Shown piece after piece: positions 1 to 5,742 of a stretch of 5,831 nt of DNA. Under the pieces are notes generated by a model. That model was not told where the DNA came from, searched no databases, and was given only the letters and a program-made list of their open reading frames with translations. The DNA is from CANLBN01 sp047638515. GTDB lineage: Bacteria > Pseudomonadota > Gammaproteobacteria > Pseudomonadales > Cellvibrionaceae. The position numbers were made by a program, and so were the translations under genes. The stretch's first letter is position 1. The number at the start of each line of letters is the position of its first letter. The stretch covers positions 1 to 5,831 of the forward strand of contig JBLIME010000171.1 in the NCBI GenBank assembly GCA_047638515.1. Direction: 5' to 3'.

Positions 1-503
1 CATCTAAGCTGCTGTCTGATACCGATAAAAGTCGATAGGTGGGCATCTCAGTTGATGCGATTTTCATCTGCTTTAACGTCTTTGGGCCACTCTGACCCTA
101 ACAACGGCTAGAAGCGTTCATCATTCAAACGTCAAAAAGACCTAGTGCGTTAGGTATTTTTTAGTAGCAGATACTGCGGTTAGATAATCACAGTGATATG
201 AGACTGCTTTGAAGGCTGACAAGGTGGCGCTAGTTGAGCGATATTTATTATCCATCGCTGACAAGCTAGTTGGTGTGTGGCAATTTGGCGTAGCATACAC
301 GGCTGCATCGTCAATTCGAGTCAGTTCAGGCAGGACAGAAGATGCCGCCAGTTAAGGCATAAAAAGTGCGTCAATAAAACGAGCGGTTTTAATTAATGCA
401 AGCAATACCTATAGGTGATGCTTACAAACAGCCCCGAGAACAAGTTCTGGCAAGCGAGTTCTGACCAGTAAAGTGTCTGCAGGCGAGCTGATATCAGCGG
501 CCA
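1..503. other. Region without a recognisable gene
   Basis: I found no recognisable protein or RNA gene here on either strand. The longest stop-free minus-strand stretches lie in one frame and are cut by three in-frame stops; none matched a family I know. A minus-strand frame starting with ATG at 65-67 runs off the window edge after 22 codons (it begins MKIASTEMPTYRLL) and could be the start of a gene outside the window, but it has no clear ribosome binding site. A perfect 12-base palindrome, GCTGATATCAGC, sits at 487-498 just beyond the RDD stop codon. It is not followed by a T-tract in either direction, so I do not call it a terminator. Confidence 0.5.
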
Positions 504-950
504 CTAATTCTTGTTTTTTTTCGCTTTAGGCACAAGCCGCAGTTGAGTTTGGCTTAGACGGTCGTGAAGACCCTGCTGATTGTTATCAAACAGCGCCGTA
601 AAAAAAAGTAACCAACCAATGGGTGACGTAAGAAGACGAACCAGACATTTTATTAAGCTGGGGGTGTTGCCATGCAGGTCTGTGATCTCGACGTGCCATG
701 CACGCATGCCGGTTGTTTCACCGCCTTTCATCCAAAAATAAGAATAAAAACCGATGACCGTGGCCAACCAACCTATCTGATAAAACAAACCACTGGGTCG
801 ATCCGACACCATGTTGAATACAAACTTGCCAACAATAATATAAACCACACCGTAGGCGATGCAGACGGCAATGATTAACAAATAGTCATAGATGACAATC
901 GCAAAGCGTCTTAAAATTGAAGGATATTGGATGTCAGCTGTATCTGTCAT
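504..950 (-). CDS. RDD family membrane protein
   Basis: This is a 148-residue inner-membrane protein of the RDD family. The family is named for conserved Arg-Asp-Asp residues and mostly has no assigned function; a few members are linked to ion/proton antiport or stress. Seen here: an N-terminal SILRRFA segment (R14/R15) with D22 in the first membrane segment (about 16-45), a second membrane segment (about 55-74), then the typical loop GGETTGMRAWHVEITD at 76-91, a third hydrophobic segment (about 103-121) and the closing LHDRLSQT motif at 128-135. The C-terminus is lysine-rich, as expected for a cytoplasmic tail. Length is normal for the family. The ATG at 948-950 places the RDD arginines near the N-terminus as usual, although no strong ribosome binding site precedes it. 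It stands alone, divergent from the importer operon. The family call is firm; the physiological role is unknown. Confidence 0.9.
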   Translation of the reverse strand: MTDTADIQYPSILRRFAIVIYDYLLIIAVCIAYGVVYIIVGKFVFNMVSDRPSGLFYQIGWLATVIGFYSYFWMKGGETTGMRAWHVEITDLHGNTPSLIKCLVRLLTSPIGWLLFFTALFDNNQQGLHDRLSQTQLRLVPKAKKNKN

Positions 951-991
951 GGTTACTTAGCGCGTTAGAATTGTGCATGTAGGGCGCAATG

Positions 992-1000
992 AGTATAACA
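992..1000 (-). promoter_or_regulatory. Candidate extended -10 promoter of the RDD gene
   Basis: Read on the minus strand this is TGTTATACT, that is TGn followed by TATACT (5 of 6 to the sigma-70 consensus), the extended -10 form that needs little from a -35 box. No good -35 hexamer lies 16-18 bases upstream, which fits that type. The predicted start would be near 985, giving a leader of roughly 35 bases before the RDD start codon. This is a motif-based inference only. Confidence 0.4.
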
Positions 1001-1094
1001 AGTTAATGCCGCTGAAGAACCATTGATGTTGCGCTTAATGCTTAATCTTGACGATCTTGTTCACCAACCAATAGTGATCTCTGGTAATTACCCG

Positions 1095-1100
1095 TATAAT
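1095..1100 (+). promoter_or_regulatory. Candidate -10 box of the importer operon
   Basis: A perfect TATAAT lies in the AT-rich divergent spacer, 133 bases before the ATPase start codon. The best -35 at 17-base spacing (TAGTGA, 1072-1077) matches only 3 of 6, so the promoter would be weak or activator-dependent. A TTGACG at 1048-1053 is a better -35 by itself but is too far from this box. A transcript from here would have a leader of about 125 bases. I saw no clear ArgR-type operator in the spacer. Confidence 0.3.
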
Positions 1101-1233
1101 CATTAAATATCGTCATTAATTTACGTGTATCGATTTCTTTAATCCAAGTGCCCGATGGCTTGTCATAAATAGAGCTATAAGTGCGCTAAACAAGGTGACG
1201 ATAAAATAATAATGAAATCGAGATGTTAGTGGA

Positions 1234-1998
1234 ATGTCAGAAGTAATATTAAGCCTAAACAACATCCATAAGCGCTTCGGTGATATTGATGTCTTAAAGG
1301 GCATTACCTTGCATGCGCGCAGCGGTGATGTGATCTCAATTTTAGGGAGCTCGGGCTCCGGTAAAAGTACCTTGCTGCGCTGCATTAATTTTTTGGAGAC
1401 ACCTAATGCAGGGTCTATAAATGTTGCCGGCCACGAAGTCATCTGCGATGACGATACGGGTCAACACGCAAAGATAAACCAGCAAAGTATCTACAGTATG
1501 CGTGCACAGCTTGGCATGGTGTTCCAGGGCTTCAATTTGTGGTCACATATGACGGTCCTTGAAAACGTGATGGAAGCACCGGTGTACGTGTTGAAGCAGG
1601 CAAAAGCTGAGGTTAAAATTAAAGCCTTGGCGTATTTAGCTAAGGTAGGTTTGGGGGACAAGGCCGATCAATACCCAGCACAACTCTCTGGCGGACAAAA
1701 GCAGCGTGTCGCTATTGCTCGTGCACTGGCGATGGAACCCAAAATACTATTGTTCGACGAGCCAACCTCTGCTCTAGATCCAGAGCTTGTTAACGAAGTT
1801 TTACTGGTTATGCAAGCGCTGGCGGCAGAAGGCCGTACAATGCTCGTGGTTACTCATGAAATGGGTTTTGCGAGAACAGTGTCCAATCGTGTTATATTTT
1901 TACACGAGGGCTTAATTGAAGAAGATGCAGCGCCCGATGATTTTTTTGAGAACCCTAAATCATTACGTGTGCGAGACTTTATTTCACATCAAAAATAA
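1234..1998 (+). CDS. hisP: Polar/basic amino acid ABC importer, ATP-binding subunit (HisP/AotP-like)
   Basis: This is the cytoplasmic ATPase that powers the importer encoded by the next three genes. All nucleotide-binding motifs are intact: Walker A GSSGSGKST (38-46), Q-loop Q98, signature LSGGQ (151-155), Walker B ILLFDE (171-176, catalytic E176), D-loop SALD (179-182) and switch histidine H208. Stretches typical of HisP and AotP, such as FNLWSHMTVLENVMEAP, VVTHEMGFAR and VIFLHEGLIEE, make this family very clear, and 254 residues is the normal length. The ATG at 1234 gives the usual HisP N-terminus (a short lead into LNNIHKRFG); only a weak GAG lies upstream. It is first in the operon, 58 bases before the binding-protein gene, whereas HisP is last in Salmonella. 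The symbol denotes the family; the substrate could be arginine/ornithine as well as histidine. Confidence 0.95.
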   Translation: MSEVILSLNNIHKRFGDIDVLKGITLHARSGDVISILGSSGSGKSTLLRCINFLETPNAGSINVAGHEVICDDDTGQHAKINQQSIYSMRAQLGMVFQGFNLWSHMTVLENVMEAPVYVLKQAKAEVKIKALAYLAKVGLGDKADQYPAQLSGGQKQRVAIARALAMEPKILLFDEPTSALDPELVNEVLLVMQALAAEGRTMLVVTHEMGFARTVSNRVIFLHEGLIEEDAAPDDFFENPKSLRVRDFISHQK

Positions 1999-2009
1999 AA
2001 ATATATGCC

Positions 2010-2024
2010 CACCACTTGTTGGTG
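2010..2024 (+). other. Small stem-loop between ATPase and binding-protein genes
   Basis: CACCA (2010-2014) pairs with TGGTG (2020-2024) around a five-base loop. No T-run follows, so it is not a proper intrinsic terminator. It could slow exonuclease decay or partly separate expression of the two genes, but a 5-bp stem may be chance. Confidence 0.25.
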
Positions 2025-2046
2025 TCTAGCTATGTATTAAAATTAA

Positions 2047-2052
2047 AGAGGA
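2047..2052 (+). promoter_or_regulatory. Strong ribosome binding site of the binding-protein gene
   Basis: AGAGGA ends four bases before the ATG at 2057 and is the best Shine-Dalgarno match in the operon. The ATPase, first permease and exporter have weak or no matches. Strong translation of the binding protein relative to the membrane parts is usual for ABC importers, where the binding protein is needed in excess. Confidence 0.65.
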
Positions 2053-2056
2053 TAGC

Positions 2057-2824
2057 ATGAAAAAAATAATTTCAATTTTAGGTCTATTAAGTGCAATGTT
2101 ACTAAGCACTAATGCGCTAGCAGCCGATACGATAAAAATCGGAACAGAGGGAGCTTATGCGCCCTTTAATTCCGTGGATGCCCAAGGCAATTTAATTGGC
2201 TTCGATATCGAAATAGGCAACGCACTATGTGCGGCAATGAATGCCGAGTGTGAATGGGTAACCTCTGACTGGGATGGCATTATTCCGGCATTGTTAGCAA
2301 AAAAGTTTGATGCAATTATTGCCTCAATGTCGATCACCCAAGAGCGCAAGCAAAAAATTAGTTTCAGTGAAAAATATTATACCAGCCCGGTAAAGTTTGC
2401 GCGCATTAAAGGGACATCGTTTGAAATTACAGCAGCAGAGCTTGAAGGTAAATATATTGCTGTACAGTCAAGTACTGTCACCGAAAACTTTGTTCGCGGA
2501 GCTTTTCCCGGCGCCAAAATAAAAGCGTATAAAACTCAAGAGGAAGCAAACCTTGACTTTATTGCAGGCCGCGTCGATGTCGTAGCTGCAGACTCTTTTG
2601 TGCTCTTTGATTTTTTAGAGTCAACTCAGGGTCAACAAGCCGAAGCTGTAGGGCCAGATTTCGACGATGTTAAATATTTAGGTGAAGGTATTGGTATCGG
2701 CGTGCGTAAAGCCGATACCGACCTAGTGACTAGGCTCAACGCAGCGATTAAAAAAATTAGAGCCGATGGCACCTATCAAAAAATAAATGATAAATATTTC
2801 AAGTTTGACGTTTACGGCTCTTAA
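2057..2824 (+). CDS. Periplasmic polar/basic amino acid-binding protein (HisJ/ArgT/AotJ-like)
   Basis: This protein captures the amino acid in the periplasm and delivers it to the permease pair. It begins with a signal peptide: MKK, a hydrophobic core, then NALA with likely cleavage after A22. The mature part is a type II solute-binding protein of normal length (255 residues in all). Aligned by eye to mature HisJ, most ligand contacts are kept: Y34 (HisJ Y14), S90 and S92 (S70, S72), R97 (R77, binds the ligand carboxylate), T140 (T121) and D179 (D161, binds the alpha-amino group). E31 replaces D11, A89 replaces S69 and W72 replaces L52. An aromatic at the last position is typical of arginine/lysine/ornithine-binding relatives. 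C58 and C65 match the HisJ disulfide C38-C45. The C-terminus (DKYFKFDVYGS) is a family hallmark. A basic amino acid is the likeliest ligand, but which one cannot be settled from sequence. Confidence 0.93.
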   Translation: MKKIISILGLLSAMLLSTNALAADTIKIGTEGAYAPFNSVDAQGNLIGFDIEIGNALCAAMNAECEWVTSDWDGIIPALLAKKFDAIIASMSITQERKQKISFSEKYYTSPVKFARIKGTSFEITAAELEGKYIAVQSSTVTENFVRGAFPGAKIKAYKTQEEANLDFIAGRVDVVAADSFVLFDFLESTQGQQAEAVGPDFDDVKYLGEGIGIGVRKADTDLVTRLNAAIKKIRADGTYQKINDKYFKFDVYGS

Positions 2825-2881
2825 AACTCCATAGTTTTCGTACTTGACACCCCCCCTAAAGCTAGCGGATGACTGACGATT

Positions 2882-3565
2882 ATGTTTGATTTGGAAGGTT
2901 ATTCATACGCTATCTTTTTAGGTCTCGAGCAGACCTTACTGGTTGGATTATTAGCAATGCTTCTAGCGTGCACTATCGGTGTGTTTGGTGCACTTGCAAA
3001 AACATCGTCTAGTCGCACGCTGCGTGTTATAGCCTCTTTTTATACGGCCACAATCCGTGGTATCCCCGAGCTTATTTTGCTTTTGCTAATCTTCTATGGT
3101 GTGCCTACCCTACTGCAAGATTTTGCTGCGAGCCTTGGATTAGACATTATTGTCGACTTAAATCCATTTATAGCGGGTGTTATTACCCTAGGTTTTATTT
3201 ACGGGGCCTTCTCAGTTGAGGTGTTTCGCGGTGCTTTTGGACAGGTGCCGGTAGGACAAATCGAGGCCGCTCGTGCAATGGGTATGCGTCCGTGGTTAAT
3301 TTTTTATCGCATTTTGTTTCCTCAGGCTCTACGTTTTTCTATTCCAGGTCTAAGCAATGTGTGGATGTTACTTATTAAAGCAACCGCATTGATTTCTGTT
3401 ATTCAATTAGACGAGGTGATGCGCATGACAAAAATCGCCGCCAACGCAACGCAAAAACCCTTCACGGCGTATTTGTTTGCAGCTTTACTATTTTTAGCCA
3501 TTACCCTAGTCTCGATTGTTATTCAAAAATATCTAGAGAATAAATACGCTCGAGGTTATCAATAA
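2882..3565 (+). CDS. hisQ: Amino acid ABC importer permease (HisQ/AotQ-like)
   Basis: This is one of two inner-membrane subunits forming the channel. It has 227 residues, the family norm, with about five membrane segments (roughly 12-38, 50-78, 96-118, 150-172 and 190-214). Family marks are RGIPELILLLLIFYG (59-73), ITLGFIYGAF (101-110), and the EAA loop starting at E128 (EAARAMG) that docks on the ATPase, followed by FPQALR and ATALISVIQLDEVMR. These match HisQ better than HisM. The ATG at 2882 is the only normal start: an in-frame TGA lies at 2870-2872 and only ATT, ACG and CTG codons come between. The ribosome binding site is weak (GGA at 2867-2869, 12 bases away). The gap to the binding-protein gene is 57 bases and contains a run of seven C. 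Its stop codon overlaps the next start. Confidence 0.93.
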   Translation: MFDLEGYSYAIFLGLEQTLLVGLLAMLLACTIGVFGALAKTSSSRTLRVIASFYTATIRGIPELILLLLIFYGVPTLLQDFAASLGLDIIVDLNPFIAGVITLGFIYGAFSVEVFRGAFGQVPVGQIEAARAMGMRPWLIFYRILFPQALRFSIPGLSNVWMLLIKATALISVIQLDEVMRMTKIAANATQKPFTAYLFAALLFLAITLVSIVIQKYLENKYARGYQ

Positions 3566-4248
3566 TGTCTTGGTCTATTGTCTGGGATAACGCAGGGTGG
3601 TTACTCGAAGGTTTTTGGGTGACACTACAGTTGACCGCCAGCGCGGTGATTATCGGTCTGGTGTTGGCGCTGGTGCTAGCCTTGCTTTCGTTATCAACGC
3701 ATCGGTATTATCGTTGGCCTGCCGAGACCATTGCCTTTTTTTTTAGAGGTACACCTTTATTAGTACAGCTATTTTTAGTTTACTATGGCAGTGGTCAGTT
3801 CCGCGATGAGTTGGATAGCATCGGTTTGTGGAGCTTATTTCGGGAGGCTTACTTCTGCGCTATTTTTGTATTGGCGCTTAATACCGCAGCTTATTCGGCA
3901 GAGATATTCTCGGGCGCTATTAGATCTGTTGATAAGAATCAGATAGAAGCGGGTCGAGCTGTAGGCATGACAAGCTTAGTATTATATCGTCGTATTGTGT
4001 TGCCGCAGGCAATGCGTATTGGTTGGACCAGTTATAGCAACGAAATCATTTTTATTATGCAGGCAACTTCGCTCGTCAGTATTATTACCGTTCTCGATTT
4101 AACGGGTGTAGCTGGACGTATCATCTCTAAGACTTTTGCAATTTATGAAGTTTATATTGCGATTGCATTAATGTATCTAGTCATTACCTACTCAATGGTT
4201 TTTATCTTTAGCCGCCTAGAAAAGCGCCTAAATCGGCATAAAATGTAG
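3565..4248 (+). CDS. hisM: Amino acid ABC importer permease (HisM/AotM-like)
   Basis: This is the second channel subunit, expected to pair with the HisQ-like protein. Its ATG overlaps the previous stop codon by one base (TAATG), so translation is probably coupled and the two subunits made in equal amounts. It has 227 residues. Marks of the HisM branch are FFFRGTPLLVQLFLVYYG (58-75), LNTAAYSAEIFSGAIRSV (105-122), an EAA loop from E128 (EAGRAVG, with Gly at the third position) and SNEIIFIMQATSL. Membrane segments lie at about 18-44, 55-76, 96-118, 155-175 and 190-214. The C-terminus is basic (EKRLNRHKM). No strong terminator follows: a 5-bp stem at 4271-4282 (AAGCA/TGCTT) has no T-run, so some readthrough into the exporter is possible. 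Confidence 0.93.
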   Translation: MSWSIVWDNAGWLLEGFWVTLQLTASAVIIGLVLALVLALLSLSTHRYYRWPAETIAFFFRGTPLLVQLFLVYYGSGQFRDELDSIGLWSLFREAYFCAIFVLALNTAAYSAEIFSGAIRSVDKNQIEAGRAVGMTSLVLYRRIVLPQAMRIGWTSYSNEIIFIMQATSLVSIITVLDLTGVAGRIISKTFAIYEVYIAIALMYLVITYSMVFIFSRLEKRLNRHKM

Positions 4249-4280
4249 ACGAGTATCAGTGTTACTGTGTAAGCAGGTGC

Positions 4281-4309
4281 TTGCAATTTGATTTTATGCG
4301 GCCATTAAT
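4281..4309 (+). promoter_or_regulatory. Weak candidate promoter before the exporter
   Basis: TTGCAA (4281-4286) and ATTAAT (4304-4309) are 17 bases apart, each matching 4 of 6 positions of the sigma-70 consensus. The spacing would suit separate transcription of the exporter with a short leader, but the match is poor enough to be chance. Confidence 0.2.
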
Positions 4310-4332
4310 CTAGCTCCACTCCCCATAACATT

Positions 4333-4932
4333 ATGTTTAGCTCACTCTTTCAAGGTTTTCTATTAGGCTTGTCGCTTATTTTAGTGATTGGTGCACAAAA
4401 TGCCTTTGTATTAAAGCAGGGACTTAAGGGACAACACGTCTTTTGGGTGTGTTTTGTCTGTGCCTTTTCCGATGCTCTGTTGATTGCCTTAGGTGTCTTT
4501 GGTCTCAGTGCCGTCGAGGCCCTTGTGCCTGAGTTTGCTGCAATGGCGCGTTACTTTGGCGCTGCGTTTTTATTTTTTTACGGAGCGAAAAGTTTTTTAA
4601 ATGCTTATAAGCAACGTAATAGCCTCGAGCCCAAGGGCGATCGAGGGACAAGTTTGAGTGCTGCGCTGTGCACTGCGACAGCACTGACTTGGCTTAACCC
4701 CCATGTGTATTTGGACACTGTCATATTGCTGGGTTCAATGGCACTTCAGTACGGTGAGCAAGCTTATTTTTTCGGTGTTGGAGCCATTGCCGGCTCTTTC
4801 GTTTTCTTTTTTAGTCTTGGCTATGGGGCTACTTTTTTAAGACCGCTGTTCGCTAAACCCGCCACCTGGGTAGCTCTTGAAATAACCATTGGGTTAGTCA
4901 TGTGGACGCTAGCGATAAACTTAATGCGATGA
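4333..4932 (+). CDS. LysE/ArgO family amino acid exporter
   Basis: This inner-membrane protein of the LysE superfamily exports amino acids, usually arginine or lysine in ArgO and LysE, driven by the ion gradient. It has 199 residues and about six hydrophobic segments (roughly 5-27, 36-58, 67-89, 109-131, 140-168 and 177-198). Diagnostic marks are the start MFSSLFQGF, very like E. coli ArgO, the GAQNAF motif at 20-25, D47 in the second segment and TWLNPHVYLDT at 119-129, with D128. The loop after segment three (about 90-107) is short, as in ArgO and unlike Corynebacterium LysE. The ATG at 4333 is chosen from this alignment; no clear ribosome binding site precedes it. It is 84 bases after the importer operon on the same strand, which suggests a shared substrate class. 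No LysG/ArgP-type regulator is next to it. The family is secure; the exact substrate is not. Confidence 0.9.
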   Translation: MFSSLFQGFLLGLSLILVIGAQNAFVLKQGLKGQHVFWVCFVCAFSDALLIALGVFGLSAVEALVPEFAAMARYFGAAFLFFYGAKSFLNAYKQRNSLEPKGDRGTSLSAALCTATALTWLNPHVYLDTVILLGSMALQYGEQAYFFGVGAIAGSFVFFFSLGYGATFLRPLFAKPATWVALEITIGLVMWTLAINLMR

Positions 4933-4947
4933 TTTGATAAGTAAACG

Positions 4948-5163
4948 CTAATTCTCTGAATAACTTTTTAAAAAGCTATTGCTAACACTAACTTCCATAA
5001 TAAATGTTATCACACAGTCTGTTTTTTGGTCTTTACATGCCAGTAGTAATTCGTCGCTATCGATAGCTAGCGGTTCAAATAACTTTACGGATAAAAGCGA
5101 GCACCTAATATGCTTACTAGTTTGACAGTTAGCGACTGGACATTCAGCCAGCCGACTAACTAT
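4948..5163 (-). other. Stop-free cysteine-containing frame, possible decayed small gene
   Basis: Between an in-frame TGA (5164-5166) and a TAG (4948-4950) lie 71 sense codons with no ATG, GTG or TTG near the beginning, so it cannot be a normal intact gene. The translation holds two cysteine pairs: CPVANC near residue 8 and CKDQKTDC near residue 43, the latter followed by VITFIMEVSVS. The order (CP..C, an IR.S-like step, C..C, then TF and a hydrophobic-acidic stretch) loosely recalls Ogr/Delta-type zinc-finger activators of P2-like phages, but the spacing between cysteines is longer than in that family. It is convergent with the exporter gene. It may be a gene fragment or simply chance; confidence is low. 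Confidence 0.15.
5053..5064. repeat. 12-base repeat with palindrome, copy 1
   Basis: GTCGCTATCGAT occurs here and again at 5357-5368. This copy extends into a perfect palindrome, GCTATCGATAGC (5056-5067), with outer arms CGCTA/TAGCG (5055-5059 and 5068-5072). It may be a protein-binding site or a small dispersed repeat; no function can be assigned. Confidence 0.35.
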
Positions 5164-5356
5164 TCAGCTACTAACAGATCACGCTTGTCTTGCTAGGGTG
5201 ATGAGCTTTACCGTTGATTATTGAAAGTAATTGATGGGGGTTACGGTTACTAAGCGAGCTTAAATCCCACCTTCATTACCTGACATGACGTTAACAGTGC
5301 AGTCGATGCAGAGAACATCTGCAAGATACAGGGGTGGGCGGTTAGTGGGTTAAAAA

Positions 5357-5368
5357 GTCGCTATCGAT
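5357..5368. repeat. 12-base repeat, copy 2
   Basis: This is an exact second copy of GTCGCTATCGAT, 304 bases after the first and in the same orientation. Here only the core ATCGAT is palindromic, because the right half of the palindrome is not preserved. It lies just past the stop codon of the greB relic. Confidence 0.35.
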
Positions 5369-5396
5369 GCTTTAATCTAAGTCGTTATGATCACTT

Positions 5397-5707
5397 CTAT
5401 ATTCTCAATATAAAATAATTGATCCCCCCAGTTGGTCGGCGCAGCATCACCTCGTCGTCAACTTGCTTTTAAGTAATGCTTTGGCAGTAGGCGCGTCAAT
5501 ACTGACCCTTCTCATTGATACATCAAATTCATCGGGCCCGACAAATTGATAAGTAACGCGATCGTCATCAGCGTCTATTAATGCTACCTCTGCACCAAAA
5601 AAGCTCGAGTTTGGTCTTTAGGGATACCGCGCACAATCGTTAATGTGTCGAGACGCTTTGTTAAAAACGCACGGGGGTGTCTATCTCTCAACGGCATTTT
5701 TGCCGTC
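5397..5707 (-). pseudogene. greB: Decayed greB-like transcription elongation factor gene
   Basis: Read on the minus strand, three frames joined end to end rebuild the C-terminal two thirds of a GreB-type protein. GreB rescues backtracked RNA polymerase by stimulating transcript cleavage. Frame A (about 5697-5605) gives FLTKRLDTLTIVRGIPKDQT, matching the end of the GreB coiled coil and the linker. Frame B (5602-5462) gives FFGAEVALI, then VGPDEFDV and VSIDAPTAKALLKSK, the FKBP-like C-terminal domain. Frame C (5459-5397) gives DDEVMLRRPTGG then YFILRI and a TAG stop. Each join needs one missing base (near 5603 and 5461). Near 5685-5663 a two-base and a one-base loss compensate, turning an expected LREID..VRFL into LRDRHPRAFL. 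The first 50 or so residues, including the loop with the catalytic acidic pair (D41/E44 in E. coli GreB), are not found upstream. No single frame makes a working protein. The family call is good; clustered sequencing errors are the alternative to true decay, but would not explain the missing N-terminus. Confidence 0.8.
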
Positions 5708-5709
5708 AA

Positions 5710-5742
5710 TAGATGATATATAGATAATAAATAGATAATAAA
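5710..5742. repeat. 11-base tandem repeat, three copies
   Basis: Two perfect copies of TAGATAATAAA (5721-5731 and 5732-5742) follow a diverged copy, TAGATGATATA (5710-5720, 3 differences by position). The array begins about three bases beyond the last recognisable greB-like codons, so it marks the edge of the relic. Such arrays arise by replication slippage. Confidence 0.75.

Larger units (their letters stand above)
4933..5396. other. Region without a convincing gene between exporter and greB relic
   Basis: No complete gene is visible. The region contains a 71-codon stop-free minus-strand frame (listed separately), a short palindrome-centred direct repeat (listed separately) and many stops in other frames. 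A 45-codon plus-strand open stretch (5284-5415) has no start codon and resembles nothing I know. An AT-only inverted repeat, CTTTTTAAAAAG (4964-4975), follows the exporter but is too weak to call a terminator. Confidence 0.5.

Noticed and set aside
437..448. Near-palindrome AGAACAAGTTCT as a regulator site
   Set aside because: It lies downstream of the RDD gene with no promoter beside it and fits no known operator; it is probably chance.
672..878. A 68-residue plus-strand frame inside the RDD gene
   Set aside because: It is antisense to clearly conserved RDD coding sequence and has no family features.
951..1233. ArgR operator in the divergent spacer
   Set aside because: Several AT-rich half-site-like words occur, but no pair with the spacing and symmetry of an ARG box could be found.
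1116..1442. A 108-residue minus-strand frame over the start of the ATPase gene
   Set aside because: It lies antisense to the conserved Walker A region of the HisP-like gene and its translation resembles no family.
2155..2349. A 64-residue minus-strand frame inside the binding-protein gene
   Set aside because: It is antisense to conserved ligand-binding coding sequence and is a shadow.
4271..4282. AAGCA/TGCTT inverted repeat after the second permease as an intrinsic terminator
   Set aside because: The stem is five pairs with a two-base loop and no T-tract follows, so it is too weak.
5691..5706. Perfect hairpin ACGGCA-TTTT-TGCCGT
   Set aside because: The 6-bp stem is clean, but no T-run follows on either strand and it overlaps greB-like codons, so a terminator call is not supported.
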